Shown here: positions 8,536 through 16,832 of the stretch, one piece after another
Layout: every line of letters begins with the position of its first letter
Position numbering within the stretch: position 1 is the stretch's first letter
Source of the DNA: an uncultured Desulfobacter sp.
GTDB taxonomy: Bacteria > Desulfobacterota > Desulfobacteria > Desulfobacterales > Desulfobacteraceae
Reading direction: 5' to 3'
Length of the DNA stretch: 64,000 nucleotides
NCBI RefSeq assembly: GCF_963666145.1
Contig: NZ_OY762614.1
Span: forward strand, 496,001-560,000
Notes under the pieces: generated by a model
What the model was told of the DNA's origin: nothing
Database searches by the model: none
The model's input: the letters and a program-made list of their open reading frames with translations, nothing else
Translations under genes and position numbers: made by a program

Positions 8536-9972
8536 ATGCCGGAGGGTAGCAAAACCAATCGGGAGTCTGTCAGAAAACAACTGGACGAAATTTTAGCCAA
8601 GGAGATCACCGCGTTTATTGATGTGGATTCCAATATGGCGCTGATGTCCTTCAACCTTGCCACCATCTCCTGTATCGTCATCAGCGTGGATCGGGAACGT
8701 GAAATAAAAGAGTATCCGGACGCACCGCCGGAACGTTTCACCCCAAAGACCTTTACATCCGAACTTGTGGATATCGGACTTGATCAGGACGACTACCTTG
8801 ACAATGCCATATCAAGCGTTTTGAAATCCGGTTACCTTACAACACTTGACAATGGTGAATTTAAAGCCGAAATGCCCGCGTTTATGATGGTCGGTTTTTT
8901 AGACTCCATGTTTCCGGGCATGCAGGGCCTGAACCTGATCGCGTTTATCCTTCAAATGAATGACGAGGTCAATTCCGGCCGAAAAACCCTTGACCTTGCA
9001 AAACAAAGCTTTGAAACAACCCTTAAAACCCGGGGGGTTTCAGTGACAAAAGACCGGGCCCAGGAACGGGTCACCGAAATGGTCAAAGGGGGAAACAAGT
9101 CGGTCACCGTTCAGTCGAAACAGATTGCTGCGCGGCTGAAACGAGAAAAGCTCAACAAATTGTCCCAGCTTATGAAATCCAGAAAACAGCGAACGGACGG
9201 CTATCAGGAAAAGGTCAAAATTAAAAATCTTTTTGAAAAAGAACCTACGCCGGAAGAAATTGAAGCTGAAAAACAAAAAGCCAGGGACGCAGAAGAGGCC
9301 GCTCTGAAAGCCCAGGAACGGGAAAAAGAGTTAGCTGAAAAAGAAAAAAAGATAAAAGAAGCTGAAATTGCGGCCCAGGAACTTGCAGAAAAGCTTAAAG
9401 TAATTGAAGAAAAGGAGAAAGCGGCCGAAGAAGCCCAGGCCAAAGCCTTAGAAGCCCAGCAAAAAGCCGAAGCCATTGCGGCAAAAGAGAAGGAAATGGC
9501 TGAAAAGGAAGCCAGGCTCTTAGCCCTTGAAGAAGAAATTAAACGCAAAGAGGAAGAGGCTAAAAAACAAGCAGAAGCCCAAAAAAAGGCAGAAGAGGAA
9601 AAAGCCCAGGATGATATTGAATCCAGAATCGCCGCCTTTGAACAGACCCTGGCCATGCCCTGCCCGATATGCACCAACGGCAGTGTCGAAGAAAAGGCCA
9701 CTGACAAGGGGAAAATTTTTTACTCCTGCAACCAGGATGACTGCAGGTTCGTATCCTGGGATAAGCCCTATCATTTTGAATGCCCGTTGTGCAAAAATCC
9801 TTACCTGGTTGAATTCATCACACCATCGGGTACCCCCGGCCTTAAATGTCCCAGGGCCTCATGCAGCTATTCCCAGGACAACCTGCTGGCACCGGTTCAG
9901 CACATGGCCGCAACAGCAGAAGCCCCCCCGAAAAAGAAAAAGCTGGTCAGACGCGTCAAAAGACGGTCGTAA
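8536..9972 (+). CDS. Coiled-coil protein with two C-terminal zinc ribbons
   Basis: About 478 residues. The first ~160 are a mixed domain that I do not recognise. Residues ~230-365 are a nearly uninterrupted Glu/Lys/Ala coiled coil. The C-terminus carries two four-cysteine ribbons of the topoisomerase I C4 type, CPIC...SCNQDDC (about 375-402) and CPLC...KCPRASC (about 417-445), and then a basic tail (KKKKLVRRVKRRS) suited to nucleic acid binding. GGGAG at 8524-8528 is 7 nt from the ATG at 8536, so that start is preferred to the ATG at 8530. It is the last gene of the ParA cluster. The plus-strand neighbour is 166 nt away. A nucleic-acid tethering role is inference. Confidence 0.75.
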   Translation: MPEGSKTNRESVRKQLDEILAKEITAFIDVDSNMALMSFNLATISCIVISVDREREIKEYPDAPPERFTPKTFTSELVDIGLDQDDYLDNAISSVLKSGYLTTLDNGEFKAEMPAFMMVGFLDSMFPGMQGLNLIAFILQMNDEVNSGRKTLDLAKQSFETTLKTRGVSVTKDRAQERVTEMVKGGNKSVTVQSKQIAARLKREKLNKLSQLMKSRKQRTDGYQEKVKIKNLFEKEPTPEEIEAEKQKARDAEEAALKAQEREKELAEKEKKIKEAEIAAQELAEKLKVIEEKEKAAEEAQAKALEAQQKAEAIAAKEKEMAEKEARLLALEEEIKRKEEEAKKQAEAQKKAEEEKAQDDIESRIAAFEQTLAMPCPICTNGSVEEKATDKGKIFYSCNQDDCRFVSWDKPYHFECPLCKNPYLVEFITPSGTPGLKCPRASCSYSQDNLLAPVQHMAATAEAPPKKKKLVRRVKRRS

Positions 9973-10138
9973 ATATTTGGCGGATATTTGGAAAACGCGT
10001 TTTGATATCTTCCCATTGTTTTTTGATCTGATTTATTATAGGAGTCTTGAATCAGGTCGGTCTGAAAATTTTGTTTTAAGGCATCAGACCATGAAAATAA
10101 CACCTTAAAATACTGAGCCAAGACCCTGTCAGACAAAA

Positions 10139-11038
10139 ATGAAGCCAATATTCTACATCATTCTAATAGGTTTAATGACACTGTTGGCGTTCCAGGTATA
10201 TGCCCTGGTCAACCCGGATATCGATACCCCAAAGGCACAATTATCGTCAAATTCTCCAAAGCAAGCTGACACCCCCACACAATCTGCTTTGGATCACCAT
10301 AAACCTGTCAATTTAAATCAATTCATCCAAAAGGTTACCCGGCGAAATCTTTTCAAAGTTCAGGTAAACGGTGAGCAGAAAAAGGAACCGGAACCCCAAG
10401 AAATTCAACTTGAGAAAACCAGCCTTGAACTGACCCTTTGGGGAACGGTGACAGGGCAAAAAGAACAAGATGGCTGGGCCGTCATAAATGATCGTAAAAC
10501 AAAAACCCAGGAATTGTACCGGGTCAACGATGAAATACAGGGTGCCGTCATTAAGTCCATATTGCGAAACAAGGTGATTTTAACCCTAAACGGTAAGGAT
10601 CAGATTCTGGAGATGGATGAAAATTCGTCGTCTTTACAGAAACGGAGCACGGCACGAGGATTTTCGGAGAATCCCCCTAAACCAGCGAAGCCGTCACGGC
10701 AGGATATCCCGACGCCGGAACGCATGCCTGATAAAGTATCCCAGTCAGACCAGCTATTTAAAACCCGGCCCTATATCAGAAACGGTGAGGCTTCAGGTGT
10801 TATGGTCTACAGCATTAAGAAAGACTCCGTAGCTCAGTTGTTAGGCCTTCGCAACGGAGATATTATCCAGGCTGTCGACGATGTCGAAATTCAAGATATT
10901 CAAGATCTTGAGAATTTTGAGGAGAACATCGGCGACCATTCGGATGTTACCATTTCCATCCTCAGGCGCGGCAAACCCAAAGAACTTGTTTTCAGCGGGG
11001 AGGACAGCGCATCTTCCGTCAATGATGTTGAACCCTAA
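10139..11038 (+). CDS. gspC: Type II secretion GspC-like protein with PDZ domain
   Basis: A 299-residue protein. One N-terminal membrane segment (about 4-22) is followed by a Pro/Ser-rich linker, then a GspC homology region (about 62-165: RRNLFKVQV, LTLWGTVTG, YRVNDEIQGAVIKSILRNKVIL), and a C-terminal PDZ domain (about 200-290, with SVAQLLGLRNGDIIQAVDD). This is the order in GspC, the inner-membrane protein that contacts the secretin in type II secretion. No gspD-gspM genes follow it here. Instead the stop overlaps a YidD-like gene by 17 nt. Either the rest of the system is elsewhere, or this is a GspC-like protein serving another assembly. Confidence 0.8.
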   Translation: MKPIFYIILIGLMTLLAFQVYALVNPDIDTPKAQLSSNSPKQADTPTQSALDHHKPVNLNQFIQKVTRRNLFKVQVNGEQKKEPEPQEIQLEKTSLELTLWGTVTGQKEQDGWAVINDRKTKTQELYRVNDEIQGAVIKSILRNKVILTLNGKDQILEMDENSSSLQKRSTARGFSENPPKPAKPSRQDIPTPERMPDKVSQSDQLFKTRPYIRNGEASGVMVYSIKKDSVAQLLGLRNGDIIQAVDDVEIQDIQDLENFEENIGDHSDVTISILRRGKPKELVFSGEDSASSVNDVEP

Positions 11039-11522
11039 AAAACACGTTGGGATTAGTCATATACAGCTGAAAACATCAATTCTTCTATTTGTTTCAGTCT
11101 TTTTAGTTTTAGGTACCCGGCCTGAAGGGGTTTGGGCCCAGTCCCCTGCCAAAAACAACCCGACTGACATCAATCCTGCGATCAAATTTTATCAGAAACA
11201 TATATCCGGTATAGACGGTGACCGCTGTCCCATGTATCCGCACTGCTCCGGGTATAGTGCCCAGGCCGTTCAAAAACACGGATTTGTAATAGGCTGGATC
11301 ATGTCCTGTGACCGCCTGCTCAGATGCGGCAAAGATGAGGTACGCCTGTCACCCCATATCAAAATCAATGGGCGGGAATTAACATTTGATCCGGTCAGTG
11401 CCAATGATTTCTGGTGGTTTTCGCCCAACCCCTCTTCCATTAACACCGATGTGCCAACGAAAAGACAGGTTCAATCGGGCACCGGCTTGATGCCGGATAT
11501 GAATGCGGATCATCAAAGATGA
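11022..11522 (+). CDS. YidD-like (DUF37) protein with signal peptide
   Basis: About 166 residues. The core (about 55-110) is the YidD family domain: IKFYQKHISGIDGDRCPMYP, CSGYSAQAVQKHG, and CDRLLRCGKDEV, with the conserved Cys residues. YidD is a small inner-membrane-associated factor that helps YidC insertion and is normally ~70-110 residues with no signal peptide. This one has a hydrophobic N-terminus (about 18-31) ending VWA|Q, an apparent signal-peptidase I site, and a longer C-terminal tail. The start is ATG at 11022 (or 11025) inside the end of gspC; its stop overlaps the next start by ATGA, so the three genes are translationally coupled. It is probably a paralogue, not the housekeeping YidD. 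Confidence 0.8.
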   Translation: MMLNPKKHVGISHIQLKTSILLFVSVFLVLGTRPEGVWAQSPAKNNPTDINPAIKFYQKHISGIDGDRCPMYPHCSGYSAQAVQKHGFVIGWIMSCDRLLRCGKDEVRLSPHIKINGRELTFDPVSANDFWWFSPNPSSINTDVPTKRQVQSGTGLMPDMNADHQR

Positions 11523-12460
11523 AGTGTCTGGGGATATATCTGGTGATTCTTACATGTGTCTGGGGCATGGCCTATGCAAACGCCGATGAGCCATCCGGCC
11601 TTTATATTACACCAGATATGCAGTTTGACTATGCCCAGAATCTTTTTGACCAAAAAGATTTTACGGCGGCCCAGGTGGAATTCAAACGGTTTATCAATTT
11701 TTTCCCCCAGGATCCCCGACGTGAGCAGGCTGATTATACGGTGGGCGTTGCCCTGTTTCACTCAGGGCAGTTTTATGAGGCGGCCAAACGCTTTGATGCA
11801 ATTATCCGAACGTCCAAAGATATAGACAGCCCCTGGGCACAAAAATCGTGCTTCATGCAGAGCAACGCCTTTGAGGCCATGGGCAACACAGGTTATGCCC
11901 AGGTGGTGCTGCAAAATTATTTAAAACTGACCCGGGACACCGAAACAAAAGACCGGATTTATCTGGAGCTTGCCCGTATGCATATCCAGAACAGCACATC
12001 TCCGGGAAAAAACGAGCTTGACTCCGCACGGAAAAATTTAATGCTGATCAGTGCAGACAAACAGGGGGAATACAAGGTGGCAAAGCAGCTGAAAACCATT
12101 GATCAAGCTGTAAATGCACCCACAAAAAGCCCTGCCGTTGCAGGGATTATGGCCATCATCCCCGGAGGCGGTATGCTCTATTGTGAAAGGTACAAAGATG
12201 CATTTATCAGTTTCTGCTTTAATACGGGATTAATCTGGGCTGCCTATACGGCCTTTGACCACGACAATCCCGCCCTTGGCGGCGTCATCTCCTTTGTGGA
12301 GACCGGCTTTTATTCAGGCAATATTTATGGTTCCATCACAGCTGCCCACAAGCACAACAAAGCCGCCCAGATCAAAATTCTGAGCAAAACATTTGACTTT
12401 GAACCAGGATTTGACCCGGTCAATAAATCTTTTTTCCTAAAATTAACCCACGGGTTCTGA
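11519..12460 (+). CDS. Exported TPR-like protein with C-terminal membrane-type domain
   Basis: A 313-residue protein. The signal peptide (about 1-20) ends in AYA. Residues ~30-185 are helical repeats of TPR type (YAQNLFDQKDFTAAQVEFKRF, DYTVGVALFHSGQFYEAAKRF), like outer-membrane assembly or tol-pal scaffolds. Residues ~205-290 contain glycine-rich hydrophobic segments (AGIMAIIPGGGMLYCERYKD) and end with the C-terminal FxxKLTHGF. It overlaps the YidD-like gene by 4 nt. The pairing of this type of protein with a secreted YidD-like partner suggests a shared envelope role; the substrate is unknown. Confidence 0.72.
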   Translation: MKCLGIYLVILTCVWGMAYANADEPSGLYITPDMQFDYAQNLFDQKDFTAAQVEFKRFINFFPQDPRREQADYTVGVALFHSGQFYEAAKRFDAIIRTSKDIDSPWAQKSCFMQSNAFEAMGNTGYAQVVLQNYLKLTRDTETKDRIYLELARMHIQNSTSPGKNELDSARKNLMLISADKQGEYKVAKQLKTIDQAVNAPTKSPAVAGIMAIIPGGGMLYCERYKDAFISFCFNTGLIWAAYTAFDHDNPALGGVISFVETGFYSGNIYGSITAAHKHNKAAQIKILSKTFDFEPGFDPVNKSFFLKLTHGF

Positions 12461-12466
12461 ATGATT

Positions 12467-12928
12467 TTATCCGAACAGGGATAAGAGACGATCCGCCGTC
12501 ACCCGCGATGCAATTCGGCTCCGGGTTTCATCACTGATATCAAGGCGTCCTGTTTGTTCCAGTGGCGGATGGGCATAAACGCTGCACACCTTTTTCTCGT
12601 ATTCTTCCCGAAGTTTTTCAAACGAAGACACCACCTCGGGATATTGGCCGGAAGTTTTAAAGGGCAGGCGGATAAATCCATTTGTAAAGCCGTCTTTAAA
12701 ATACGGCACCTGAAGTACATGATATCTGTCCGGCGTCCATAACCGGCTTCGTTCATGTTCCCCTGGCAGGCAATAGCTTAAATGGGAACTTGGGATCATG
12801 GGGATATGGCTTTCGATCTGAACGGCATGGATTGCCAACTCTTTTTCAAAGGATTCCAAGGTTATTTTATATGTAAGCCTGGGCCTGAAATTGCCTCGTT
12901 TCTTTTTAATCTGCCAAGTGATTTGCAT
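12467..12928 (-). CDS. Conserved hypothetical protein linked to MoxR/VWA pair
   Basis: A 153-residue soluble protein that I do not recognise. It has no signal peptide or membrane segment. Notable segments are HIPMIPSSHLSYCLPGEHER and RYHVLQVPYFKDGFTNGFIRLPFK. GGAG lies 8 nt before its ATG. It starts 3 nt after the VWA gene stop, so it is almost certainly co-transcribed with moxR and the VWA gene and may be a client or adaptor of that chaperone pair. Confidence 0.65.
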   Translation of the reverse strand: MQITWQIKKKRGNFRPRLTYKITLESFEKELAIHAVQIESHIPMIPSSHLSYCLPGEHERSRLWTPDRYHVLQVPYFKDGFTNGFIRLPFKTSGQYPEVVSSFEKLREEYEKKVCSVYAHPPLEQTGRLDISDETRSRIASRVTADRLLSLFG

Positions 12929-12931
12929 ATT

Positions 12932-14230
12932 TTAACTCCAAACGTCGAACGTATCATCGGGCAACATATCTATGACCTCTCCAAAGGGCGGCGCAAAACC
13001 GGCCAGGCCGGTCCTTACCCAGAGCACCGGATAGGCGGGGGTAAAAGCGGGGTAACGCATGCATTCCATATCCGTGAAAAACAGCAGACAAAACGGATCT
13101 ATGCCCTGGTGTTCGACAAACTCAAAAACCGCAGTAAAATCTGTGCCTCCGCCGCCTTTCGGTGTAAAAGACAAATTCAGATCCTGGGCACCAAGCACAT
13201 CATATCCCGTAACAGCCATATCCGCATAAATCAAATGAACAAGACTTGGATTCATAGCCAAAATGGCCTGAAGTTCGTCCCTGAACCGTTCGAGTTCAGC
13301 AGGTGTTATGCTGCCCGATGTATCAACGGCAAGGACAAGCTGGGCCAGTTGATCCGATGCAAGGCTCGGCAAATAAAGGTCCTGGTGAATATATCTGGGA
13401 TTGGGTCTTGTCCAGGTATAATCCTGGCGGGCTGACTGCTGAATAAACCGGGAAAGCAGGGATGACCAGGGAAGGGTTGGGCTGACGCGTTCTTTGACAA
13501 GAATGTCTACCCCTTTTGGAAGCTTTCCCATGCTGCGGGCATTGGAGGCCGCCTGGATTAAGGCCTGTTCCCAATCCGTATCCGTGTCGTTTTGTTTTGA
13601 AAAACTATTATTTTCTGATGCGGTGCCGTCCCTGACTTCACCGGAGCCTCCCGGATCTGTATTCTCATCCGGTTCGGTTTCTTTTTCAACGCCATTTTCA
13701 GGATCTTCAGCGGCTGAAATAGATTTATCCGCCTCGTTTTGTTCTTCATCCCGGCCGGTCGTTTGTGCAGAAGGATCAGAATCATTATTTTCCTCATCCT
13801 TGGACTCATCTTCCCCCTGCCCTTCCATCAGACGGGTGTAAACCTGCTCTGCCGTTTTTCCCGCATACGCCTCATCCCAAAGGAACCCGTCGGGCAAAAC
13901 CAATCCCGCATCCAGTAAAATCGGGTTAATGACATAATCGCAGGCTTTATTCCAAATCTGAGGATCTTTATCTTTTCTGCGCAAATGATGATTGCAGGCA
14001 GGATGCATCACTGTATGGGCGGACAGGCCCACAAGTTTTTCCCGGGGAAGCATGTTAATGTAGTTGGGATTATAACCAAAGGTTTTGCCGTCGGTCCAGG
14101 CCGTGGTGCAGGTCCGGTCCTCTTTGGGTGTCAGACGCATGGCAAGGGACGCAAAAAACGGGTGATTTAACACCAGATCCGCTCTTGCTTTAAGCAACCG
14201 GGTCTTTGCCTGTTGATCTTCTGTTGTCAA
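12932..14230 (-). CDS. VWA-like / putative metallopeptidase-domain protein (DUF2201 type)
   Basis: A 432-residue partner of a MoxR ATPase. The N-terminal domain (about 20-130) is the putative metallopeptidase-like region that normally holds HExxH; here the motif reads H72-T-V-M-H76, so the catalytic Glu is replaced by Thr. Residues ~135-220 are a low-complexity acidic linker. The C-terminal VWA domain has the MIDAS motif DTSGS at 303-307 and GGGGTDF further on. MoxR-VWA pairs act as chaperones for metal or cofactor insertion and envelope integrity (family knowledge). The start is TTG at 14230, 2 nt after the moxR stop, with no strong ribosome binding site, which suggests translational coupling. 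Confidence 0.82.
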   Translation of the reverse strand: MTTEDQQAKTRLLKARADLVLNHPFFASLAMRLTPKEDRTCTTAWTDGKTFGYNPNYINMLPREKLVGLSAHTVMHPACNHHLRRKDKDPQIWNKACDYVINPILLDAGLVLPDGFLWDEAYAGKTAEQVYTRLMEGQGEDESKDEENNDSDPSAQTTGRDEEQNEADKSISAAEDPENGVEKETEPDENTDPGGSGEVRDGTASENNSFSKQNDTDTDWEQALIQAASNARSMGKLPKGVDILVKERVSPTLPWSSLLSRFIQQSARQDYTWTRPNPRYIHQDLYLPSLASDQLAQLVLAVDTSGSITPAELERFRDELQAILAMNPSLVHLIYADMAVTGYDVLGAQDLNLSFTPKGGGGTDFTAVFEFVEHQGIDPFCLLFFTDMECMRYPAFTPAYPVLWVRTGLAGFAPPFGEVIDMLPDDTFDVWS

Positions 14231-14232
14231 TG

Positions 14233-15216
14233 TTACACCAAAATTTGCGCATTCATGGATGCCCAGTCAGAAAAAGCGGATGTTTCAACGATCCTGGGGG
14301 TTTTACGCACGGCTTCGCGCATTAAAAGTACGGAAAATTCAGGGGGCAGGCGACGGGCCCAGGACATCACAAGACTTATATTGTCGATTGTCATGGCCGC
14401 ACCCATCATTTCACTTAAAGCAAACAGCACGGCAGGATTGTCCGGAACGGATATGCCGTCGGGATCGGACATGATGTCCGAGGGCGAGGGCAGTTGGTGC
14501 CATAACGCCATAAAGCCTGTAAATTCAGCCGCAGCACCTTTTCCAACGGCTCCTGCAACAAGTTCATTAATCATTTCAGGGTCAGGATTGGATTCCAAAA
14601 GCCTTGATACAAATTCCCAGGAGCGTGGCGAAGCAAAGGCCCGGGTCTCTCTTTTGGGATCAAAATCGTGCAGCAAGGAGGGCCGGAACCGAATAAATGC
14701 CCGCACCTGGCGGGATATACCGGATTGCTGAGCCCATTCAAGCCACTGGTCCGCATCCACTTCAAAATCAATATGAACAAAACGGTTGGCCAGCGCCGAC
14801 GGCATTCGGTGCGACACCGCCCGGTCCTGTTCCCGGTTTCCTGCGGCCACAACAGACCAATTGTCCGGCAACCGGTACTCGCCAAGTTTCCGGTCCAGAA
14901 CCAGTTGGTAGCATGCCGCCTGGACCAGGGGCGGGGCGGCATTGAGTTCGTCAAGGAAAAGAACGCCTGACCCTTCGGTGGGCAAAAAGGCCGGGGCACA
15001 CCAGTGGGAGCGGCCATCCTGGCTAATTCTGGGAATGCCTCTAAGATCAACAGGATCCAGAAGAACAGCCCTGATATCAATAAGTTTCAGGTCGAGACCG
15101 GCTGCGGTCTGCCGGACAACCTGGCTTTTGCCGATGCCGGGCGGCCCCCAAATAAAAACCGGCTGTTTAATGGATAGAAGACCTGTCAATGCTGCTTTGA
15201 TGTTAGATGATTTCAT
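14233..15216 (-). CDS. MoxR-family AAA+ ATPase
   Basis: A 327-residue AAA+ protein with Walker A GPPGIGKS near 25-32, Walker B VLFLDELNAA near 85-94, sensor 1 VVAAGNREQD, and an arginine-finger region ALANRFVHIDF. This is the MoxR clade that works with VWA proteins. The ATG has AAGG 7 nt upstream. It leads a three-gene minus-strand operon with the VWA gene and a small hypothetical gene. The specific client is not evident from the neighbours, since the flanking ribB gene is divergent and has its own promoter. Confidence 0.9.
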   Translation of the reverse strand: MKSSNIKAALTGLLSIKQPVFIWGPPGIGKSQVVRQTAAGLDLKLIDIRAVLLDPVDLRGIPRISQDGRSHWCAPAFLPTEGSGVLFLDELNAAPPLVQAACYQLVLDRKLGEYRLPDNWSVVAAGNREQDRAVSHRMPSALANRFVHIDFEVDADQWLEWAQQSGISRQVRAFIRFRPSLLHDFDPKRETRAFASPRSWEFVSRLLESNPDPEMINELVAGAVGKGAAAEFTGFMALWHQLPSPSDIMSDPDGISVPDNPAVLFALSEMMGAAMTIDNISLVMSWARRLPPEFSVLLMREAVRKTPRIVETSAFSDWASMNAQILV

Positions 15217-15455
15217 GTTTACGCCTTGGATATATTTTAAATAAAAACGTTTATTACATTAAACTATTTTTCATGTCAATATTTTTTAGGAGCTCATAAC
15301 TTTATAATTCTAAAATAAAATTTCTATTTTCAGCGTTACATTTGAATTATCACAATCTATTATCACAATCTAAATGTCTCAACTTGTCCTCGCGATCATT
15401 ATCGAGCAGACTTTGGAATCAACTCGAATTTTTAACCTATATGCCCATACAGGGA

Positions 15456-15484
15456 TTGACATCAATCTTTTACCGGCGTAGTAT
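15456..15484 (+). promoter_or_regulatory. Sigma70-type promoter of ribB
   Basis: TTGACA at 15456-15461, a 17-nt spacer, and TAGTAT at 15479-15484. It lies immediately before the FMN riboswitch, so transcription should begin at about 15490 with the aptamer at the very 5' end. Confidence 0.85.
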
Positions 15485-15655
15485 CCTCACCGTTCTCAGG
15501 GCGGGGCGAAATTCCCCACCGGCGGTAACCTGGTAATTTGAGGTCAAATTCCAGGAAAGCCCGCGAGCGCTTTGCAGCTTTTTTAGGCAAAGGTCAGCAG
15601 ATCTGGTGAAACTCCAGGGCCGACGGTTATAGTCCGGATGGAAGAGAATAAGCAA
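15485..15655 (+). promoter_or_regulatory. FMN riboswitch (RFN element)
   Basis: The conserved RFN blocks are present in order: AGGGCGGGGCGAAATTCCCC with ACCGGCGGTAA, then AAGCCCGCGAGC, GGTCAGCAGATCTGGTGAAA, CCAGGGCCGACGG and TATAGTCCGGATGGAAGAG. The closing P1 stem can form between GTTCTC (15492-15497) and GAGAAT (15644-15649). FMN binding is known to repress riboflavin genes through this aptamer; ribB follows. Confidence 0.96.
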
Positions 15656-15659
15656 AAAC

Positions 15660-15744
15660 AGACTACCATTGCGTCTTCAGACTACTGACGTTTTACGGCG
15701 GCAGTACTGTCTTTGTAATGGCTGGTGGTCTCTTGCCTTTTTAT
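15660..15744 (+). terminator. Riboswitch expression-platform terminator
   Basis: AGACTACC (15660-15667) pairs with GGTGGTCT (15724-15731, one G-U), with further internal pairing, followed by a T-rich tract at 15738-15744. It lies between the RFN aptamer and ribB, as expected for FMN-controlled transcription termination. The T-tract starts a few nt after the stem, so efficiency is uncertain. Confidence 0.6.
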
Positions 15745-15797
15745 TCCCATGCCCTGATTCATGTATTAATTTATACCAATTACCAAGGAGTTGAATC

Positions 15798-16454
15798 ATG
15801 AATCAGAATCCTTTAAAACAATTTGGAAATTCCCAGCAGCGTTTACAGGCCGGCTTAGAAGCCCTTCGCCGGGGCTCAGGCGTTTTGGTGGCCGACGATG
15901 AAAACCGGGAAAATGAAGTGGACCTCATTTTTGGCGCCCATAACCTGACGATCGAACAGATGGCGATGCTGATCAGGGAATGCAGCGGTATCGTCTGTCT
16001 GTGCCTTCCCCAGGCAAAGGTTGAAGCCTTAGAACTGTTTCCGATGGTGCAAAACAATACAAGCCAATACCAGACCGCCTTCACCGTCTCCATTGAAGCG
16101 GCAAAAGGGGTTACCACAGGTGTTTCAGCCCGGGATAGGCTAACAACGATTCAGGCCGCCGTTGACGAAAGTGCTGCACCTAAAGATCTCAATCGACCCG
16201 GCCATATTTTTCCGCTGCAGGCAAAACCCGGCGGTGTCCTTGAGCGGGCCGGACACACCGAAGCCACCGTTGATCTTATGCGTCTGGCCGGTCTTCCGCC
16301 CTATGGGGTTCTATGTGAACTTACCAATCCGGACGGCACCATGGCCAGACTGCCAAGGGCTGCACAATTTGCTGCCGAGAACGGTTTTGCAATGCTCACC
16401 GTCGAAGATATTATAAACTACAGGCTTGAATCACAGACGGTTAAAGCCTCCTAA
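15798..16454 (+). CDS. ribB: 3,4-dihydroxy-2-butanone 4-phosphate synthase
   Basis: A 218-residue single-domain enzyme that converts ribulose 5-phosphate to formate and the four-carbon precursor of lumazine (riboflavin synthesis). The signature DDENRENEVDL lies at 33-43 and supplies acidic metal-binding residues. Further conserved parts are CSGIVC, TTGVSARDR, RPGHIFPLQA and AGHTEATVDL. It matches stand-alone E. coli-type RibB; no GTP cyclohydrolase II domain is fused. AAGGAG precedes the ATG. It is controlled by the FMN riboswitch directly upstream and appears to be a monocistronic unit ending at a hairpin. Confidence 0.97.
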   Translation: MNQNPLKQFGNSQQRLQAGLEALRRGSGVLVADDENRENEVDLIFGAHNLTIEQMAMLIRECSGIVCLCLPQAKVEALELFPMVQNNTSQYQTAFTVSIEAAKGVTTGVSARDRLTTIQAAVDESAAPKDLNRPGHIFPLQAKPGGVLERAGHTEATVDLMRLAGLPPYGVLCELTNPDGTMARLPRAAQFAAENGFAMLTVEDIINYRLESQTVKAS

Positions 16455-16496
16455 TCCGACCCGTTTCCACCATTAAATTGAGGCTTTAAGCACGAT

Positions 16497-16540
16497 TTTT
16501 CCCGGCATCTTCCAACGTTTTTTACCGGATGCCGGGAAAA
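16497..16540 (+). terminator. Hairpin after ribB
   Basis: A perfect 13-bp inverted repeat, TTTTCCCGGCATC (16497-16509) and GATGCCGGGAAAA (16528-16540), with an 18-nt loop. The T-tract after it is weak on the plus strand. It lies 42 nt after the ribB stop. Confidence 0.6.
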
Positions 16541-16832
16541 TAATTGTTCGCGCATCTCTTTCTGATCTATCCTTTCACACCGATGCATTAAAAAGTTTTG
16601 ACTTTATTCATAAACCTGTGGTAAATATTTCAATATATTGTGCTATTTTGTTCTTAGATAGATAATGTTCAATAATTCGGCTGAAATTCATCCATTTTAT
16701 ATTCAGAACCGCGACCCAAGAAACTAAAACAATATTATTGAACGGTATTCTTACTTTAAAGTTCTATTTCCCGAGACATAGCAACTTTTATGGGCATTTT
16801 TGCGAGATCTTAACCATACGGAGGAAATTTCA
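16541..16832. other. AT-rich intergenic region
   Basis: No credible gene was seen. The region is AT-rich and presumably contains the promoter of the gene at 16833. The only clear element is the GGAGGA at 16820-16825, which sets that gene's start. Confidence 0.5.

Noticed and set aside
10881..11021. Longer start for the YidD-like gene
   Set aside because: It would read 140 nt of gspC in another frame; the ATG at 11022 is followed by a proper signal peptide.
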